From the NCBI RefSeq assembly GCF_015558675.1, contig NZ_JADMOL010000005.1:124652-188651 (forward strand): a stretch of DNA of 64,000 nt, given 5' to 3'. Both the position numbers and the translations under genes were made by a program. The stretch comes from Paenibacillus sp. 1001270B_150601_E10. GTDB lineage: Bacteria; Bacillota; Bacilli; Paenibacillales; Paenibacillaceae. The stretch's first letter is position 1; each line of letters opens with the position of its first letter. Below the pieces are notes generated by a model, which had not been told where the DNA came from, made no database searches, and saw nothing but the letters and a program-made list of their open reading frames with translations. Shown in pieces: positions 1 through 12,326 of the stretch.

Positions 1-69
1 TTCTCCATCCTCTTATGTCTAGTGGTGATGATGCTAGGGTCCATCCTGTTTTATATATCTTCCATATAA
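1..69 (+). CDS. C-terminal end of a membrane protein (partial)
   Basis: The first 23 codons of the window read as one open frame ending in TAA, with a strongly hydrophobic stretch (Leu, Val, Met, Ile rich) up to the stop. This looks like the last transmembrane helix of a protein whose start lies to the left of the window. The function cannot be told from so little. The next gene is on the opposite strand and the two converge on a shared hairpin. Confidence 0.45.
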   Translation, partial: FSILLCLVVMMLGSILFYISSI

Positions 70-103
70 ACTTTTATCACGTTAAATATCCCAATATGGC
101 CAT

Positions 104-135
104 AAAAAAAACACTTGGGAGCGCCCCAAGCGTTT
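104..135 (-). terminator. Rho-independent terminator
   Basis: AAACACTTGGG (109-119) pairs with CCCAAGCGTTT (125-135), apart from one mismatched base pair. On the minus strand the hairpin is followed by a run of T (A-run at 104-110 on the plus strand), so it ends the stalk-domain gene. It may also serve the converging plus-strand gene. Confidence 0.75.
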
Positions 136-140
136 GTCTA

Positions 141-1388
141 TTATTTGCCCATCTTATTCGGGCTTACCTGAATGTCCTTATATCCTAGCGATTGAAGCTG
201 TCCTCGTGTTATAAACAGCCGATCTTTAATCACGATGCTGTTCTCGTTCACAAGCTCTATACGATATGCGCCCTGCTGAATGCCATATTGATAATCCGCG
301 GCTTCCGTCTTCAACGGTTCAATCCTCCAATGGAGCGCATCAGCGAGTGGCTTCACTGGCAGCCATAGCGTCCCCTTCTTTTTCACCGCATAGGGGAACT
401 TAATGGTCTGTCCATCCAGTTCAACCTTATGCTCCCGATTGCGAGTGAAGGCCAAGGACTTGACCGGCAGGCGGGTAATGTTCAATTCAGGATCGAGTTT
501 CTCAATCTCACTATAGGATTGACGACTTTCTTCGTAGAGCTTATTCAGCGCCTCTGTCGTCAGCACCTCTGCACGTTTCGTGCTCATATCATATGCCTTT
601 GGCTGTCTGGTTGGTTCATTATTGGTGTACACCAACAAATGACGGTCCCTTAAATAAAGCAGCAGCGAGGCGTTCATCACAAACTGCCACTTATGCGTGC
701 TTGGATCAAAGAGCACAATCTCGTTCTGCTTCGCCTTCGTGCTATAACGCTGCAAGATCATCTGATTATCCACGGTCCATGCTGCCCTCGCGTAGGATGG
801 ACTCGTAAATACTTCCTCCAGCTCCTTGGTGTCGGCATCCTTTACCCAATAGCTGTACTCCTTCTGAATACGATTGGCTCCGTTCTGATCTTGCTCAGCT
901 ACATATCGCTCATCAATCGTGAATGCCCACCTGTGGTCAGGAGAAACGGCATATGCATTTCCTTCACGAACAGTGCTGCTGGCTACATCATAGTAGTAGC
1001 CTTGATTCAGATCGCCCGGACTGTATTTGGATGGGAGAATGGATACTCTTGGAGCAGCATCTCCTGCATCATAGATCGAGGTAAATCCGTCTTCCCAACG
1101 CATCAGCGTGCCATCCGGCGAGCGTTCAACGACCGAATACCAGCGCTTATCGTCCTGTACACCGCTGATATTATAGTAAATGGTTCCGGTCTCAGGGTCG
1201 ACATAGCCTACATGCTGCTGATCGAATTGTGCGGACACACTGGACACCGTTCCAACCTCACTTGAGATTTGCCTTAGTACCGTACGATCTACCTGTTCGC
1301 CTTCTGAAGCAGCGACAACACTCGACTGGGACCCTAACAGTGATAAGCATAGCATGACCATAACAAAAGGCCGGCCTCTTCTGACCAT
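141..1388 (-). CDS. Secreted protein with a C-terminal stalk domain (copper amine oxidase N-like)
   Basis: A 415-residue exported protein. The N-terminus has Arg residues followed by a hydrophobic core and an Ala-rich cleavage region (VVAAS), typical of a signal peptide. The C-terminal ~110 residues (LDGQTIKFPYAV, then LWLPVKPLADAL) have the pattern of the stalk domain that Paenibacillus and relatives use on cell-wall-associated proteins. The region between looks like a beta-rich repeat or propeller-like domain (YYNISG, YSYWVKD, ILFDP-type blades) but is not assigned. An upstream in-frame ATG at 1406 exists, but GGAAGGAG lies just inside it, 8 nt before the ATG at 1388, so 1388 is preferred. 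It stands alone with its own terminator. The biochemical role is unknown. Confidence 0.8.
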   Translation of the reverse strand: MVRRGRPFVMVMLCLSLLGSQSSVVAASEGEQVDRTVLRQISSEVGTVSSVSAQFDQQHVGYVDPETGTIYYNISGVQDDKRWYSVVERSPDGTLMRWEDGFTSIYDAGDAAPRVSILPSKYSPGDLNQGYYYDVASSTVREGNAYAVSPDHRWAFTIDERYVAEQDQNGANRIQKEYSYWVKDADTKELEEVFTSPSYARAAWTVDNQMILQRYSTKAKQNEIVLFDPSTHKWQFVMNASLLLYLRDRHLLVYTNNEPTRQPKAYDMSTKRAEVLTTEALNKLYEESRQSYSEIEKLDPELNITRLPVKSLAFTRNREHKVELDGQTIKFPYAVKKKGTLWLPVKPLADALHWRIEPLKTEAADYQYGIQQGAYRIELVNENSIVIKDRLFITRGQLQSLGYKDIQVSPNKMGK

Positions 1389-1548
1389 GTTATTCGCTCC
1401 TTCCATAACACTAGTAAAAGCAAATACGCTCGTCTGTTAGAAATCAATCCGTTCTATAACATAGGTTAGACGCTAAAACGAGCAATAAGTTTCTGTCGTT
1501 TGCTTGTTATCCTCCTTGTAATTTCTTCTATCTGCACCCTAGTTTTGA

Positions 1549-2379
1549 TCATCGAACACCATTCAACTTGCGAAATGCCTCCGGTGTCATCCCTTCCGTA
1601 CGCTTAAACCATGTGCTGAAATAGCCAGGGGTCGTGAACCCCACCTGATTGGCAATCTCTCCAATTCTAGCGTCCGGACATTCCAATAGGCGCTCCTTGC
1701 TCTTATGAATGCGCAGCTGGTTCAAGTACTCCATGGGACGTTTATTCATCATTTTTCGAAAAAGCAAGCATAGATGCTGAACCGATACGCCTAATTCCTG
1801 CGCCAGCTCGTGCAATGGAATATCCCGATTATAATGCTCCTCCATATAATCAAACACAGGCTTCAGGCGCAAGTACCCTTGATCGGCTGATGAGGCGTGC
1901 ATCGATCGATCGTTTATCAGGTCCATAAAGAACATATACACAAGCTTGGAGCATTCTAGACCTGCAAAAGGCTGGCCGGACAGCGTTAAGGACAAGGCAT
2001 TTTTCATATGGTTTAAAATGAGCTCCTGACTGTGCAGCGCATACACGCCTGAGGCATGAATGCCCGCAAGCGGAGCAAGCGCCTCTACTTCACTCCCCAT
2101 AAACGTAATCCAGTATACTTCCCACGGCTTCTCAACGCTGTAATAAGCATGATCTTCATCGGGATAAAGAAACATCCCGGAGCCAGGCTTGACTCGATAG
2201 GCATGCCCATTCACCTTGAGCTCTCCTTCTCCAGATACGCAATGCAGCCACTGGTATTGAGGATACCCTTCAGGTCGATAAATCGGATCCTGATGGTCCC
2301 AATGGCCAGCCCCTGTCATATAGACAGGCAGCTTCGTCACACTATCAGTTTGCATAAGAAATCCAAGTTTATTTGCCAC
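1549..2379 (-). CDS. AraC family transcriptional regulator
   Basis: A 276-residue regulator with an N-terminal cupin-like sugar-sensing domain (about residues 20-150, with His-rich strand segments such as DEDHAYY) and a C-terminal pair of helix-turn-helix motifs (about 180-272; GVSVQHLCLLFRKMMN and the signature region IGEIANQVGFTTPGYFSTWFK). Such proteins usually activate a neighbouring sugar gene. A longer TTG start at 2427 has no ribosome site, while AAGGAG lies 8 nt before the GTG at 2379, so the GTG is chosen. It is divergent from the beta-galactosidase gene, with about 140 bp between the starts. That makes it the likely activator of that gene (inference). Confidence 0.88.
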   Translation of the reverse strand: MANKLGFLMQTDSVTKLPVYMTGAGHWDHQDPIYRPEGYPQYQWLHCVSGEGELKVNGHAYRVKPGSGMFLYPDEDHAYYSVEKPWEVYWITFMGSEVEALAPLAGIHASGVYALHSQELILNHMKNALSLTLSGQPFAGLECSKLVYMFFMDLINDRSMHASSADQGYLRLKPVFDYMEEHYNRDIPLHELAQELGVSVQHLCLLFRKMMNKRPMEYLNQLRIHKSKERLLECPDARIGEIANQVGFTTPGYFSTWFKRTEGMTPEAFRKLNGVR

Positions 2380-2467
2380 GCTGCTCTCTCCTTGAATGAA
2401 ATGACCTATGCGAAAATCGTTGAACAAATACGAATATCTCGTTCTGTATCAAGGAAGTTGCTCATTC

Positions 2468-2473
2468 TATAAT
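2468..2473 (+). promoter_or_regulatory. Candidate -10 box of the beta-galactosidase promoter
   Basis: A perfect TATAAT lies about 50 nt before the GTG start of the beta-galactosidase gene. The hexamer 17 nt upstream (TGTATC, 2445-2450) is a poor -35 match. That pattern fits a promoter needing an activator such as the divergent AraC protein. Confidence 0.5.
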
Positions 2474-2507
2474 GTTAATATAACACAACTACTATAGAGG
2501 AATGTGA

Positions 2508-5549
<3,042 letters not shown>

Positions 5550-5570
5550 CCGATAGACGTACAGCATCTT

Positions 5571-5628
5571 GGCTGCCCTCATCACGATTGCCACTTCAGC
5601 AGCAATCGTGATGAGGGCAGCCTTTTTT
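5571..5628 (+). terminator. Rho-independent terminator of lacZ
   Basis: A 20-21 bp nearly perfect hairpin: GGCTGCCCTCATCACGATTG starts at 5571 and its complement ends at 5622. Six T follow at 5623-5628. It lies 20 nt after the lacZ stop. Confidence 0.93.
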
Positions 5629-5790
5629 ACGACTAATGCTATGATGAGCCCTATAGCTTGTATCTCTCGTTCTCTTTCATTCAACTATCATGAAACAGCT
5701 GATGTGGACTCTATTTTCGATGGAGGCGCTTCGATCTACAACCTGTCAATCTTTAGTTTGACACAGGAGAAATGTTAGGGGATGGGACAC

Positions 5791-5826
5791 AAAAAAATCC
5801 CAATCGGCGCCACGTCCGATTGGGAT
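5791..5826 (-). terminator. Rho-independent terminator of the DUF4091 gene
   Basis: ATCCCAATCGG (5797-5807) pairs with CCGATTGGGAT (5816-5826), and the minus strand continues into T (A-run 5791-5797). It lies just past the stop of the minus-strand gene at 5855. Confidence 0.9.
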
Positions 5827-5854
5827 CTGCAATAACGATTAATCTACTAAATAA

Positions 5855-7522
5855 TTATTGATGTGAATGAACAGCCTGCTTAATCGCATCGTTGATCGAT
5901 TCTCTCAAGCTAAGCAGCCATTCTGCATCGCGCGGGTAGGAGTTGAATGTAATCGGTTCATCGACCTGCTTCTCGACCAGCGCCATCACGGCTTCTCGGC
6001 CCGCAAGCTTCTCAAGCAGCTGCAAAGCGCGCATATCTTGAAGCGCTTCACGCATCACCTTCAGGCGCAGGGAGCCAATTGGCCCATCTTCGCCTGGATA
6101 GACGATGAAGGGATCACCAGATGGGAACGCACGCCCCGCATCGGTAACGCGATAAGGATCAATTGCTCTCGTTGAGAACTGCGTGTACCAGAAGTTGTAT
6201 CCCCAGTGCAGGAAGCCCTTCACATTGAATTTGTACATTTGGATGCCAATAACCCGGTTGCGGGCTGATGGCATACAGAAGAAGCGGTTGGATACCTTCT
6301 GGCGCTGGGACACGCAATAATAGGTCCACAGCGGGTCTACGCCATTCTCAATAAACGGCGATATATGATCATTCGCTGGGATCGGATGCTCGACGATTCC
6401 ACGCTCGTAGAAGTCGATGTTGGATAAGGCGTCAATAAAGGTAACGTCTTCGCCAAGTCCTTCACGCAGGCGCTTGCTTGCGGCTTCATAGTTGCCGAGG
6501 TGCTCAAGAGAAGGCTCATCGGACACATGGAAATAGCAGCGGTCCTTAATCCCCTTTTCTACGATATAAGCTTTGAGCTGCGGGAGGAATTGAGATAGAA
6601 ATTGGCCGTATGCCTCGCCCATCGCATCGGTATCCCATCCGAAGATGCGCTTTTCTTGCCCATCCACTGTCGCCACAACTTTTGGCGCGTGCTTTACGCC
6701 CCACTGGGTGAACAGATGAGAGAATTCAATATAGGATACGCCTTCCTCGAAGCATAGATCGATCCAGCGATCAAGGGAGGAGAAGTCAAAGGCATATTGA
6801 TCCTGTCCTGTCACCTCGACACCAACCAGCTGTACTGTTGGACGCTCTCCGCCTACCGCCGTATCCAGCGGCAAGGTGAAAAGTGGAGTCAGGATCATAT
6901 TCATCCCATGCTCTACGGCGGTGCGGACAAAGCTTCGAATCAGCTTCCAATGCTCCTCGCTCAAAGCATCCACCTTATAGTAGGTTGCCAAGCAATCGGC
7001 ATGAAACCATTCCGTATGGGTGAGCGTCTGTTCCGGCAGTTTGCTACCGATAACTTCTAGTTGAAATGCTGTGTTTCCAAGCTCCTGCTCTTGATTGTTG
7101 AAGCTAATCTTAATGTCATATTGACCAGGCTCCACTTGATCGTCCAGATCAACGCTTACCCATACCGAGCGCCATTGGCCTGGCATCACATCTACTGTTC
7201 CTTGCTGCAGCGGATATAGCGGATCTGGGTATAAGCCAGGGGTTGTACGCAGAATATGCTCGTCATGATCAGCATGATTCGGCAGCTCCGAAGGAGCGAG
7301 TCCGACCTCGTACAGGGTGATGTAAGGCGCCAGCTCAGATTGTACACTTACCGACACCCCCTTCCACAGCTGCGCGCTGCGGTAGGCAACCTGGAAGGAA
7401 TAAGATTCGTTAAGCAGGGCTGAGCCCTTCAAGTATGCAGCATCCTTCAATTCTTCATCGGGAAATACCTTGGCAAGGGAAGACAGCGTCGTCGTGTCCA
7501 CCATCTGGCTCACATTCAACAT
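5855..7522 (-). CDS. DUF4091 / GH123-like glycoside hydrolase
   Basis: A 555-residue protein with an N-terminal beta-sandwich (about 1-150) and a TIM-barrel-like region (about 190-500), ending in the helical C-terminal part typical of DUF4091 (KVMREALQDMRALQLLEK). The barrel segments with conserved acids (FHVSDEPS, then HWGYNFWYTQ) match the family related to GH123 beta-N-acetylgalactosaminidases. The substrate is not known. No signal peptide is seen, so it is probably cytoplasmic. The start ATG has AAGGAG 10 nt upstream. It is convergent with lacZ and has its own terminator. Its position beside lacZ suggests a shared role in galactoside or host-glycan use (inference). Confidence 0.82.
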   Translation of the reverse strand: MLNVSQMVDTTTLSSLAKVFPDEELKDAAYLKGSALLNESYSFQVAYRSAQLWKGVSVSVQSELAPYITLYEVGLAPSELPNHADHDEHILRTTPGLYPDPLYPLQQGTVDVMPGQWRSVWVSVDLDDQVEPGQYDIKISFNNQEQELGNTAFQLEVIGSKLPEQTLTHTEWFHADCLATYYKVDALSEEHWKLIRSFVRTAVEHGMNMILTPLFTLPLDTAVGGERPTVQLVGVEVTGQDQYAFDFSSLDRWIDLCFEEGVSYIEFSHLFTQWGVKHAPKVVATVDGQEKRIFGWDTDAMGEAYGQFLSQFLPQLKAYIVEKGIKDRCYFHVSDEPSLEHLGNYEAASKRLREGLGEDVTFIDALSNIDFYERGIVEHPIPANDHISPFIENGVDPLWTYYCVSQRQKVSNRFFCMPSARNRVIGIQMYKFNVKGFLHWGYNFWYTQFSTRAIDPYRVTDAGRAFPSGDPFIVYPGEDGPIGSLRLKVMREALQDMRALQLLEKLAGREAVMALVEKQVDEPITFNSYPRDAEWLLSLRESINDAIKQAVHSHQ

Positions 7523-7973
7523 GTGTATATCGCTCCTTCATCCATGAAAAAGTAAGATTCAACAAAACGAAATCATCGTTACTCCTCTTCACTTCGACAA
7601 CCTACAGGTGAATCCCTTTTCATTTTTGATTTTTTTAAACATTTTTTTGATTTATTCCATCATTATATTGAAAAAAATCTTAACACTCAAGCATATGAAG
7701 CTATCCCTGTATGCATACGATCGTGTCCTTATTATTTCATACGTCCTCACCGCCCGATTGCCTGCAATTACGCTCTTTATAACGATCATTCTTTTTCGCA
7801 CCTTGTGAACGCTTTCCAAAAACGTAAGTCGTAATGTCCATTTCCGAATATATGGGGCATAAGTTTTCTCTACGAGAATCGCGATTATCGAAAAAAAGGA
7901 CCGAGAAATGGCCATTTACCCCATTTCCTTGCCAATTTCGTGATGACAAAAATCATACATCGCCTATTTACTA
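7523..7973. other. Intergenic region, no gene seen
   Basis: AT-rich spacer between the divergent DUF4091 gene and the nrd operon. It must hold the promoter of the DUF4091 gene (minus strand). Short open frames here have no ribosome site and biased composition, and none is supported. Confidence 0.5.
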
Positions 7974-8021
7974 ACCCCATATGTTGTAGTATAGTTACTA
8001 AAAATCAACTATATATTGAAT
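7974..8021 (+). promoter_or_regulatory. Tandem NrdR boxes upstream of nrdAB
   Basis: Two copies of the NrdR-box core CWATATATWG. The downstream core CTATATATTG (8009-8018) fits perfectly. The upstream core CCATATGTTG (7977-7986) fits at 8 of 10 positions. They are 32 bp apart, about three helical turns, which is the known arrangement for NrdR, the ATP/dATP-sensing repressor of ribonucleotide reductase genes. The nrdA start is over 500 nt downstream. Confidence 0.75.
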
Positions 8022-8539
8022 TTGTAAACTCGCACCACTGCAACATTCGACATTTTCGCCTTCCTATTCTTTGTCGGGAACTTGAAACTCGTTGAACGCC
8101 TACCTCACGGATTCATCACGATCCTTACGGCTTCCAAAGACCGACGGTCAATTCTACGAACATCCCTATTAGCGAAACCACTTATACTAGAGCTGCTTTC
8201 CTTCAACACAACCAATGAACAACCTTAGACCCTGCAGGGACATCCTACATACCCTGCCTCGAACACACTCACATACTAAGAGCATGCAATCTGAGTATTT
8301 CGCTCATACCCAAGTTACTCTTGTCCTTGCATGCCGCTTCACTATGTCTGCTAGCGGCCCATTAGATGCATGATACGCAGAGTCAGTTGCTCACTTTGCT
8401 TCCAAGGAGGAGCAAATGCGCCATGGAAGCGTTGGATAAGCGCTCTCGTTGGTCCTTATCCTTTCTTTTTGTATGTCATTCGATTGGTCGATAAGCACGA
8501 ACTTGGGATGCTTTCATTATTAAAGGAGGAACTGTTCAC
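8022..8539 (+). other. Long untranslated leader or spacer before nrdA
   Basis: About 520 nt between the NrdR boxes and the nrdA start with no convincing coding frame. It holds several dyads: GCATGCAA (8282-8289) with TTGCATGC (8327-8334), and the palindromes CCCTGCAGGG and GACCGACGGTC. I do not recognise a known riboswitch. The last part carries the strong ribosome site AAAGGAGG (8521-8528) for nrdA. Confidence 0.4.
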
Positions 8540-10891
8540 ATGTTATCAACCACCCATACGGTACAAATGGTGCTTAAGCCAAAGAATCGCTCTCTTGCCT
8601 TTGATGCGAATCGCATTATGAAGTATGCTGCACGCATTATGGAGGACTTCCCTCATCTGAATCGTGAGAAATGGCATCACGGTGTCCTTGCCAAGCTTCG
8701 TCAAAGCACGGTGCAAGCGGCTGAGATCACGCAAGCCTGCATCATGACCTCTCTTGAACTCATTACTCGTGAAGAACCAGACTGGAAGTTTATTGCGGCA
8801 CGCTCCTTGCTGACGAAGCTCTATAAGGAAGCTGCAGTACACCGCAATTATAAGGCTTACCCGGACAAACCATATGGAGACTTCTACAAGCTCGTCAAAA
8901 CGTTAGTAGATCTAGGGATATACCGTAAAGAGCTTCTCGCAGCCTACACGGTAGAGCAGATTCGCGAGCTAGGCGCAGCGATTGAGCCACACTGCGATGA
9001 ATGGTTCGACTACATTGGCCTGCTTACACTCCGAGAGCGTTACCTGGCAGCAGACTTTGAGGGACGCACCATGGAGCTTCCGCAAGAACGATATATGATT
9101 ATCGCCATGTACCTGATGCATAAGGAGCCTGCTGAAACACGTACACAGCTAGCAAAGGAAGCCTACTGGGCAATGAGCAACCTGTACATGACTGCAGCGA
9201 CCCCAACAATGGCGAATGCCGGCAAGAAGGTGGCTGGACAGCTCTCCAGCTGCTTTATCGATACGGTTGATGACTCTTTGGAAGGCATTTTTGATTCCAA
9301 TACGGATGTGGCCCGTCTTTCCAAAATGGGTGGTGGAATCGGCGTGTACCTCGGCAAAGTCCGTGCACGCGGCTCGGATATCCGTGGACATAAAAACACA
9401 AGCTCTGGTGTCATCCCTTGGATTCGCCAGCTGAATAATACAGCCGTAAGCGTAGACCAGCTTGGTACACGCAAAGGTGCTATCGCGGTATACCTGGATG
9501 TGTTCCATAAAGACATTCTTTCCTTCCTTGACCTGAAGCTGAACAACGGCGACGAGCGAATGAGAGCCCATGACATTTTCCACGGCATCTGTATTCCCGA
9601 CTTATTCATGGAAGCTGTTGAAGCTCGCGAAGACTGGCACCTGTTCTGCCCGCATGAAGTTAAGAAAGTAATGGGCTGGAAGGACAGCAACGGACGTCCG
9701 CTCGGTCTGGAAGATTTCTATGATGAGGAATTCGGCGAAGGCTTATTCCGTGAAAAGTACATGGAGGCTGCAGCGAATCCACAGCTGTCTCGCATTACGC
9801 TGCCTGCGATCGACATCATGAAGCGAGTGCTGAAGTCTCAGCTCGAGACAGGGACGCCTTATATGTTCTATAGAGATTCTGCGAATCGCATGAATCCGAA
9901 CAAGGCGCACGGCGTCATCTACAGCTCGAACCTTTGTACGGAAATTATGCAGAACCAATCGCCTACCGTCGTTGAACAAGAGCAATTGGTCGCACAAGAT
10001 GGTGAGATGCGCATTATCATCAGCAAGATTCCAGGCGACTTTGTCGTATGCAACCTGAATTCGATCCACTTGGCTCGCGCAGTGCGCGCAGGCGTACTGG
10101 ACCGTCTCGTTCCGATCCAAATTCGCATGTTGGATAACGTCATCGACATTAACAATATCGAAGTGCTTCAAGCCCAATATACGAATCAACGCTACCGCGC
10201 AATCGGCCTTGGCACGTTCGGGCTCCACCATTTGCTTGCCCTTGAAGGGATCGCTTGGGAATCCGATGCGGCTGTCGCGTACAACGACAATCTATATGAG
10301 AAGATCAGCTACTTGGCAATCAAGTCCAGCATGGAGCTTGCGAAGGAGAAAGGCGCATATCCGCTCTTCAAAGACTCTGAGTGGGCTAGTGGCCGCTACT
10401 TCGAGCAGCGCGACTATACATCGGGCAATCGAGCAGGCGAATATGTTACGACGGAGCAGTGGAACGAGCTTACTGAAGAAGTGAAAGAGAACGGTATGCG
10501 CAACGCATGGCTCATGGCTGTCGCGCCAAATGGCTCGACGTCGATCATTGCAGGTTCTACGGCAAGCATTGACCCTGTATACGAGCTCTTGAGCTATGAG
10601 GAAAAGACGACTTACAAGATTGCAAACCCTGCTCCAGACCTGTCTGAAAAGACGATATGGTACTATAAGACAGCCTTCCGTCTGGACCAGAACTGGTCGA
10701 TCAGGATGGCGTCTGCCCGCCAGCGTCACTTGGATCAAGGACAAAGCTTCAACCTGTACGTTCGTCCGGATATTCGTGCCGTGGAATTCCTAGCTCTGCA
10801 CCTTCATGCATGGAAAGCTGGGCTTAAATCCACGTACTATGTCCGCAGCCAAGCGCTGACCGTAGAAGAATGCGAATCCTGCAGCTCCTAA
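8540..10891 (+). CDS. nrdA: Ribonucleoside-diphosphate reductase alpha subunit, class Ia
   Basis: A 783-residue catalytic subunit that reduces ribonucleoside diphosphates to deoxyribonucleotides together with NrdB. An ATP-cone-like N-terminus (about 8-100) would sense ATP/dATP. The active-site set is complete: first redox Cys in QLSSCFI (C238), the NLCTE triad (radical Cys, Asn, Glu), the partner Cys in VVCNLNS, the radical-transfer tyrosine pair in KSTYYVRS, and the C-terminal redox pair CESC. The ribosome site is AAAGGAGG. nrdB follows after 144 bp on the same strand, so the two form an operon, probably under the NrdR boxes upstream. Confidence 0.95.
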   Translation: MLSTTHTVQMVLKPKNRSLAFDANRIMKYAARIMEDFPHLNREKWHHGVLAKLRQSTVQAAEITQACIMTSLELITREEPDWKFIAARSLLTKLYKEAAVHRNYKAYPDKPYGDFYKLVKTLVDLGIYRKELLAAYTVEQIRELGAAIEPHCDEWFDYIGLLTLRERYLAADFEGRTMELPQERYMIIAMYLMHKEPAETRTQLAKEAYWAMSNLYMTAATPTMANAGKKVAGQLSSCFIDTVDDSLEGIFDSNTDVARLSKMGGGIGVYLGKVRARGSDIRGHKNTSSGVIPWIRQLNNTAVSVDQLGTRKGAIAVYLDVFHKDILSFLDLKLNNGDERMRAHDIFHGICIPDLFMEAVEAREDWHLFCPHEVKKVMGWKDSNGRPLGLEDFYDEEFGEGLFREKYMEAAANPQLSRITLPAIDIMKRVLKSQLETGTPYMFYRDSANRMNPNKAHGVIYSSNLCTEIMQNQSPTVVEQEQLVAQDGEMRIIISKIPGDFVVCNLNSIHLARAVRAGVLDRLVPIQIRMLDNVIDINNIEVLQAQYTNQRYRAIGLGTFGLHHLLALEGIAWESDAAVAYNDNLYEKISYLAIKSSMELAKEKGAYPLFKDSEWASGRYFEQRDYTSGNRAGEYVTTEQWNELTEEVKENGMRNAWLMAVAPNGSTSIIAGSTASIDPVYELLSYEEKTTYKIANPAPDLSEKTIWYYKTAFRLDQNWSIRMASARQRHLDQGQSFNLYVRPDIRAVEFLALHLHAWKAGLKSTYYVRSQALTVEECESCSS

Positions 10892-11035
10892 CTAGAGTGC
10901 AGGTTCGATGTTCGATAACGTCAAGCTCTTGCTGTAAGTGATGATCAGTCAACATCATCGCGCTGATGATGCTATACAGAGAACTGCCCTTATGCCGCAC
11001 CGTTGTCGGCTTAATCATAGAAAGGACGTGACTTC
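10892..11035 (+). other. nrdA-nrdB spacer with a small dyad
   Basis: A 144-nt gap inside the presumed operon. It carries an imperfect hairpin around 10945-10970 (CATCA and TGATG arms around a CGCG centre) without a T-run, so it is not an obvious terminator. It could affect processing or the NrdA:NrdB ratio (inference). Confidence 0.3.
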
Positions 11036-12088
11036 ATGACGGTACTCCATCAATCGCTGGGACGTCAGCTAATCTTTAACACGAAGGCACCCAACAAATC
11101 CACACGCATTATTCTTGGAGAATCCTCGGGTATCTTGAACTGGGATGATATCCGCATGCCGCACATGTACAAATTGTACAAAGTGCTGCTCTTGAACCAC
11201 TGGATCGCGGATGAGATTCCGATGGCCAAGGATGCACAGCAGTTCCCGCTGCTTGAGCCGGAAGAGCGCAAAGCGTTCAAGATCAACATCTCCTTGCTTG
11301 CGGTACTCGACTCCATGCAGACGATGTTCGTTGGCGATGTGAAGCAGTACTTCACGGACTCCTCCCTGGAGGCGATCTCCGCCATTATTGCACAGCAGGA
11401 AGTCGTGCATAACCAATCGTATTCATACGTGTTGTCTTCGCTCGTATCCGATCAAGAACAGAAGGAAATCTTCGAATATTGGAAGCATGACAGGGTACTG
11501 CTGGAGCGCAATCGCTTCATCGCAGACATTTATCAAGCGTTCCGTGACAACGCGACACCGCAAACCTTTTTCCAAGCGCTTGTAGCGGACTTGATTCTGG
11601 AGGGAATCTTCTTCTACAGCACGTTCGCCTTCTTCTACAACCTGGCGCGCGATCAGAAGATGATGGGTACAAGTCAAATGATCTCTTACATTCAGCGTGA
11701 CGAGAATCAGCACTGCTACTTCTTCGGTGAAGTGTTCAAGCAGCTTCTCATGGACTTTCCTGAACTGAATACGCCAGAGAACATGAAGAATGTCTATGAT
11801 ACGATTAATCGTGCGGTAGAGCTTGAAACCAACTGGGCTCATTACACGCTTCAAAATATTAAGGGTATCGACCTTCGCGAGCTGTCCGATTATATCAAGT
11901 ACATCGCGAACCGCCGCCTTGCCATGATGGGGCTCGACAAAGCTTATGAAGGCGTAGATGTGAACTGCATGCCTTGGATCAAGCCGTTCTCTGATGAGGC
12001 GCTCAATGCAACGAAGACGGACTTCTTCGAAGCGAAGTCCCGCAACTACGGCAAAGTCGGCGACGACAACGGCTTTGATGAATTGTGA
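11036..12088 (+). CDS. nrdB: Ribonucleoside-diphosphate reductase beta subunit, class Ia
   Basis: A 350-residue radical-generating subunit that houses the di-iron (or di-metal) centre and the stable tyrosyl radical. The metal ligands are all visible: D92, E122 and H125 in QQEVVHNQSY, the later Glu in LILEGIF, and the Glu/His pair in RDENQHCY. The radical Tyr (Y129) follows H125 by four residues, as in the E. coli enzyme, so this is a Tyr-type class I subunit and not a Phe variant. The ribosome site is AAAGGA. It pairs with nrdA directly upstream. Confidence 0.95.
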   Translation: MTVLHQSLGRQLIFNTKAPNKSTRIILGESSGILNWDDIRMPHMYKLYKVLLLNHWIADEIPMAKDAQQFPLLEPEERKAFKINISLLAVLDSMQTMFVGDVKQYFTDSSLEAISAIIAQQEVVHNQSYSYVLSSLVSDQEQKEIFEYWKHDRVLLERNRFIADIYQAFRDNATPQTFFQALVADLILEGIFFYSTFAFFYNLARDQKMMGTSQMISYIQRDENQHCYFFGEVFKQLLMDFPELNTPENMKNVYDTINRAVELETNWAHYTLQNIKGIDLRELSDYIKYIANRRLAMMGLDKAYEGVDVNCMPWIKPFSDEALNATKTDFFEAKSRNYGKVGDDNGFDEL

Positions 12089-12326
12089 TCCATGATTACA
12101 GCCTCTAAACAAGCTGCTAGGTGCTTACCGATGCTTGTAAATTGATTTTTGTTTCCTGCAAACCGTCTACTCCTAATAAATGTTGGCCCCAGTCAATCAC
12201 GTAGGAACGGTATGGGCCATGTTATGTTCTTTGTCACGAACCTGCATAAATATCCAAAATATTATAAGGCAAAACCTTCCATTCCCATGTATAATGAGCT
12301 CATTACCTATGGGAGGGAATCACACA

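Noticed and set aside
7608-7949. AT-rich short frames in the spacer before nrdA
   Set aside because: They are low-complexity hydrophobic translations of AT-rich DNA without ribosome sites.
8022-8539. Cobalamin or other known riboswitch in the nrdA leader
   Set aside because: No box or stem pattern of a class I know was found; the enzyme is class Ia and does not need cobalamin.
11423-12112. A 229-codon minus-strand frame across nrdB
   Set aside because: It is an antisense shadow of nrdB, with no ribosome site or family match.
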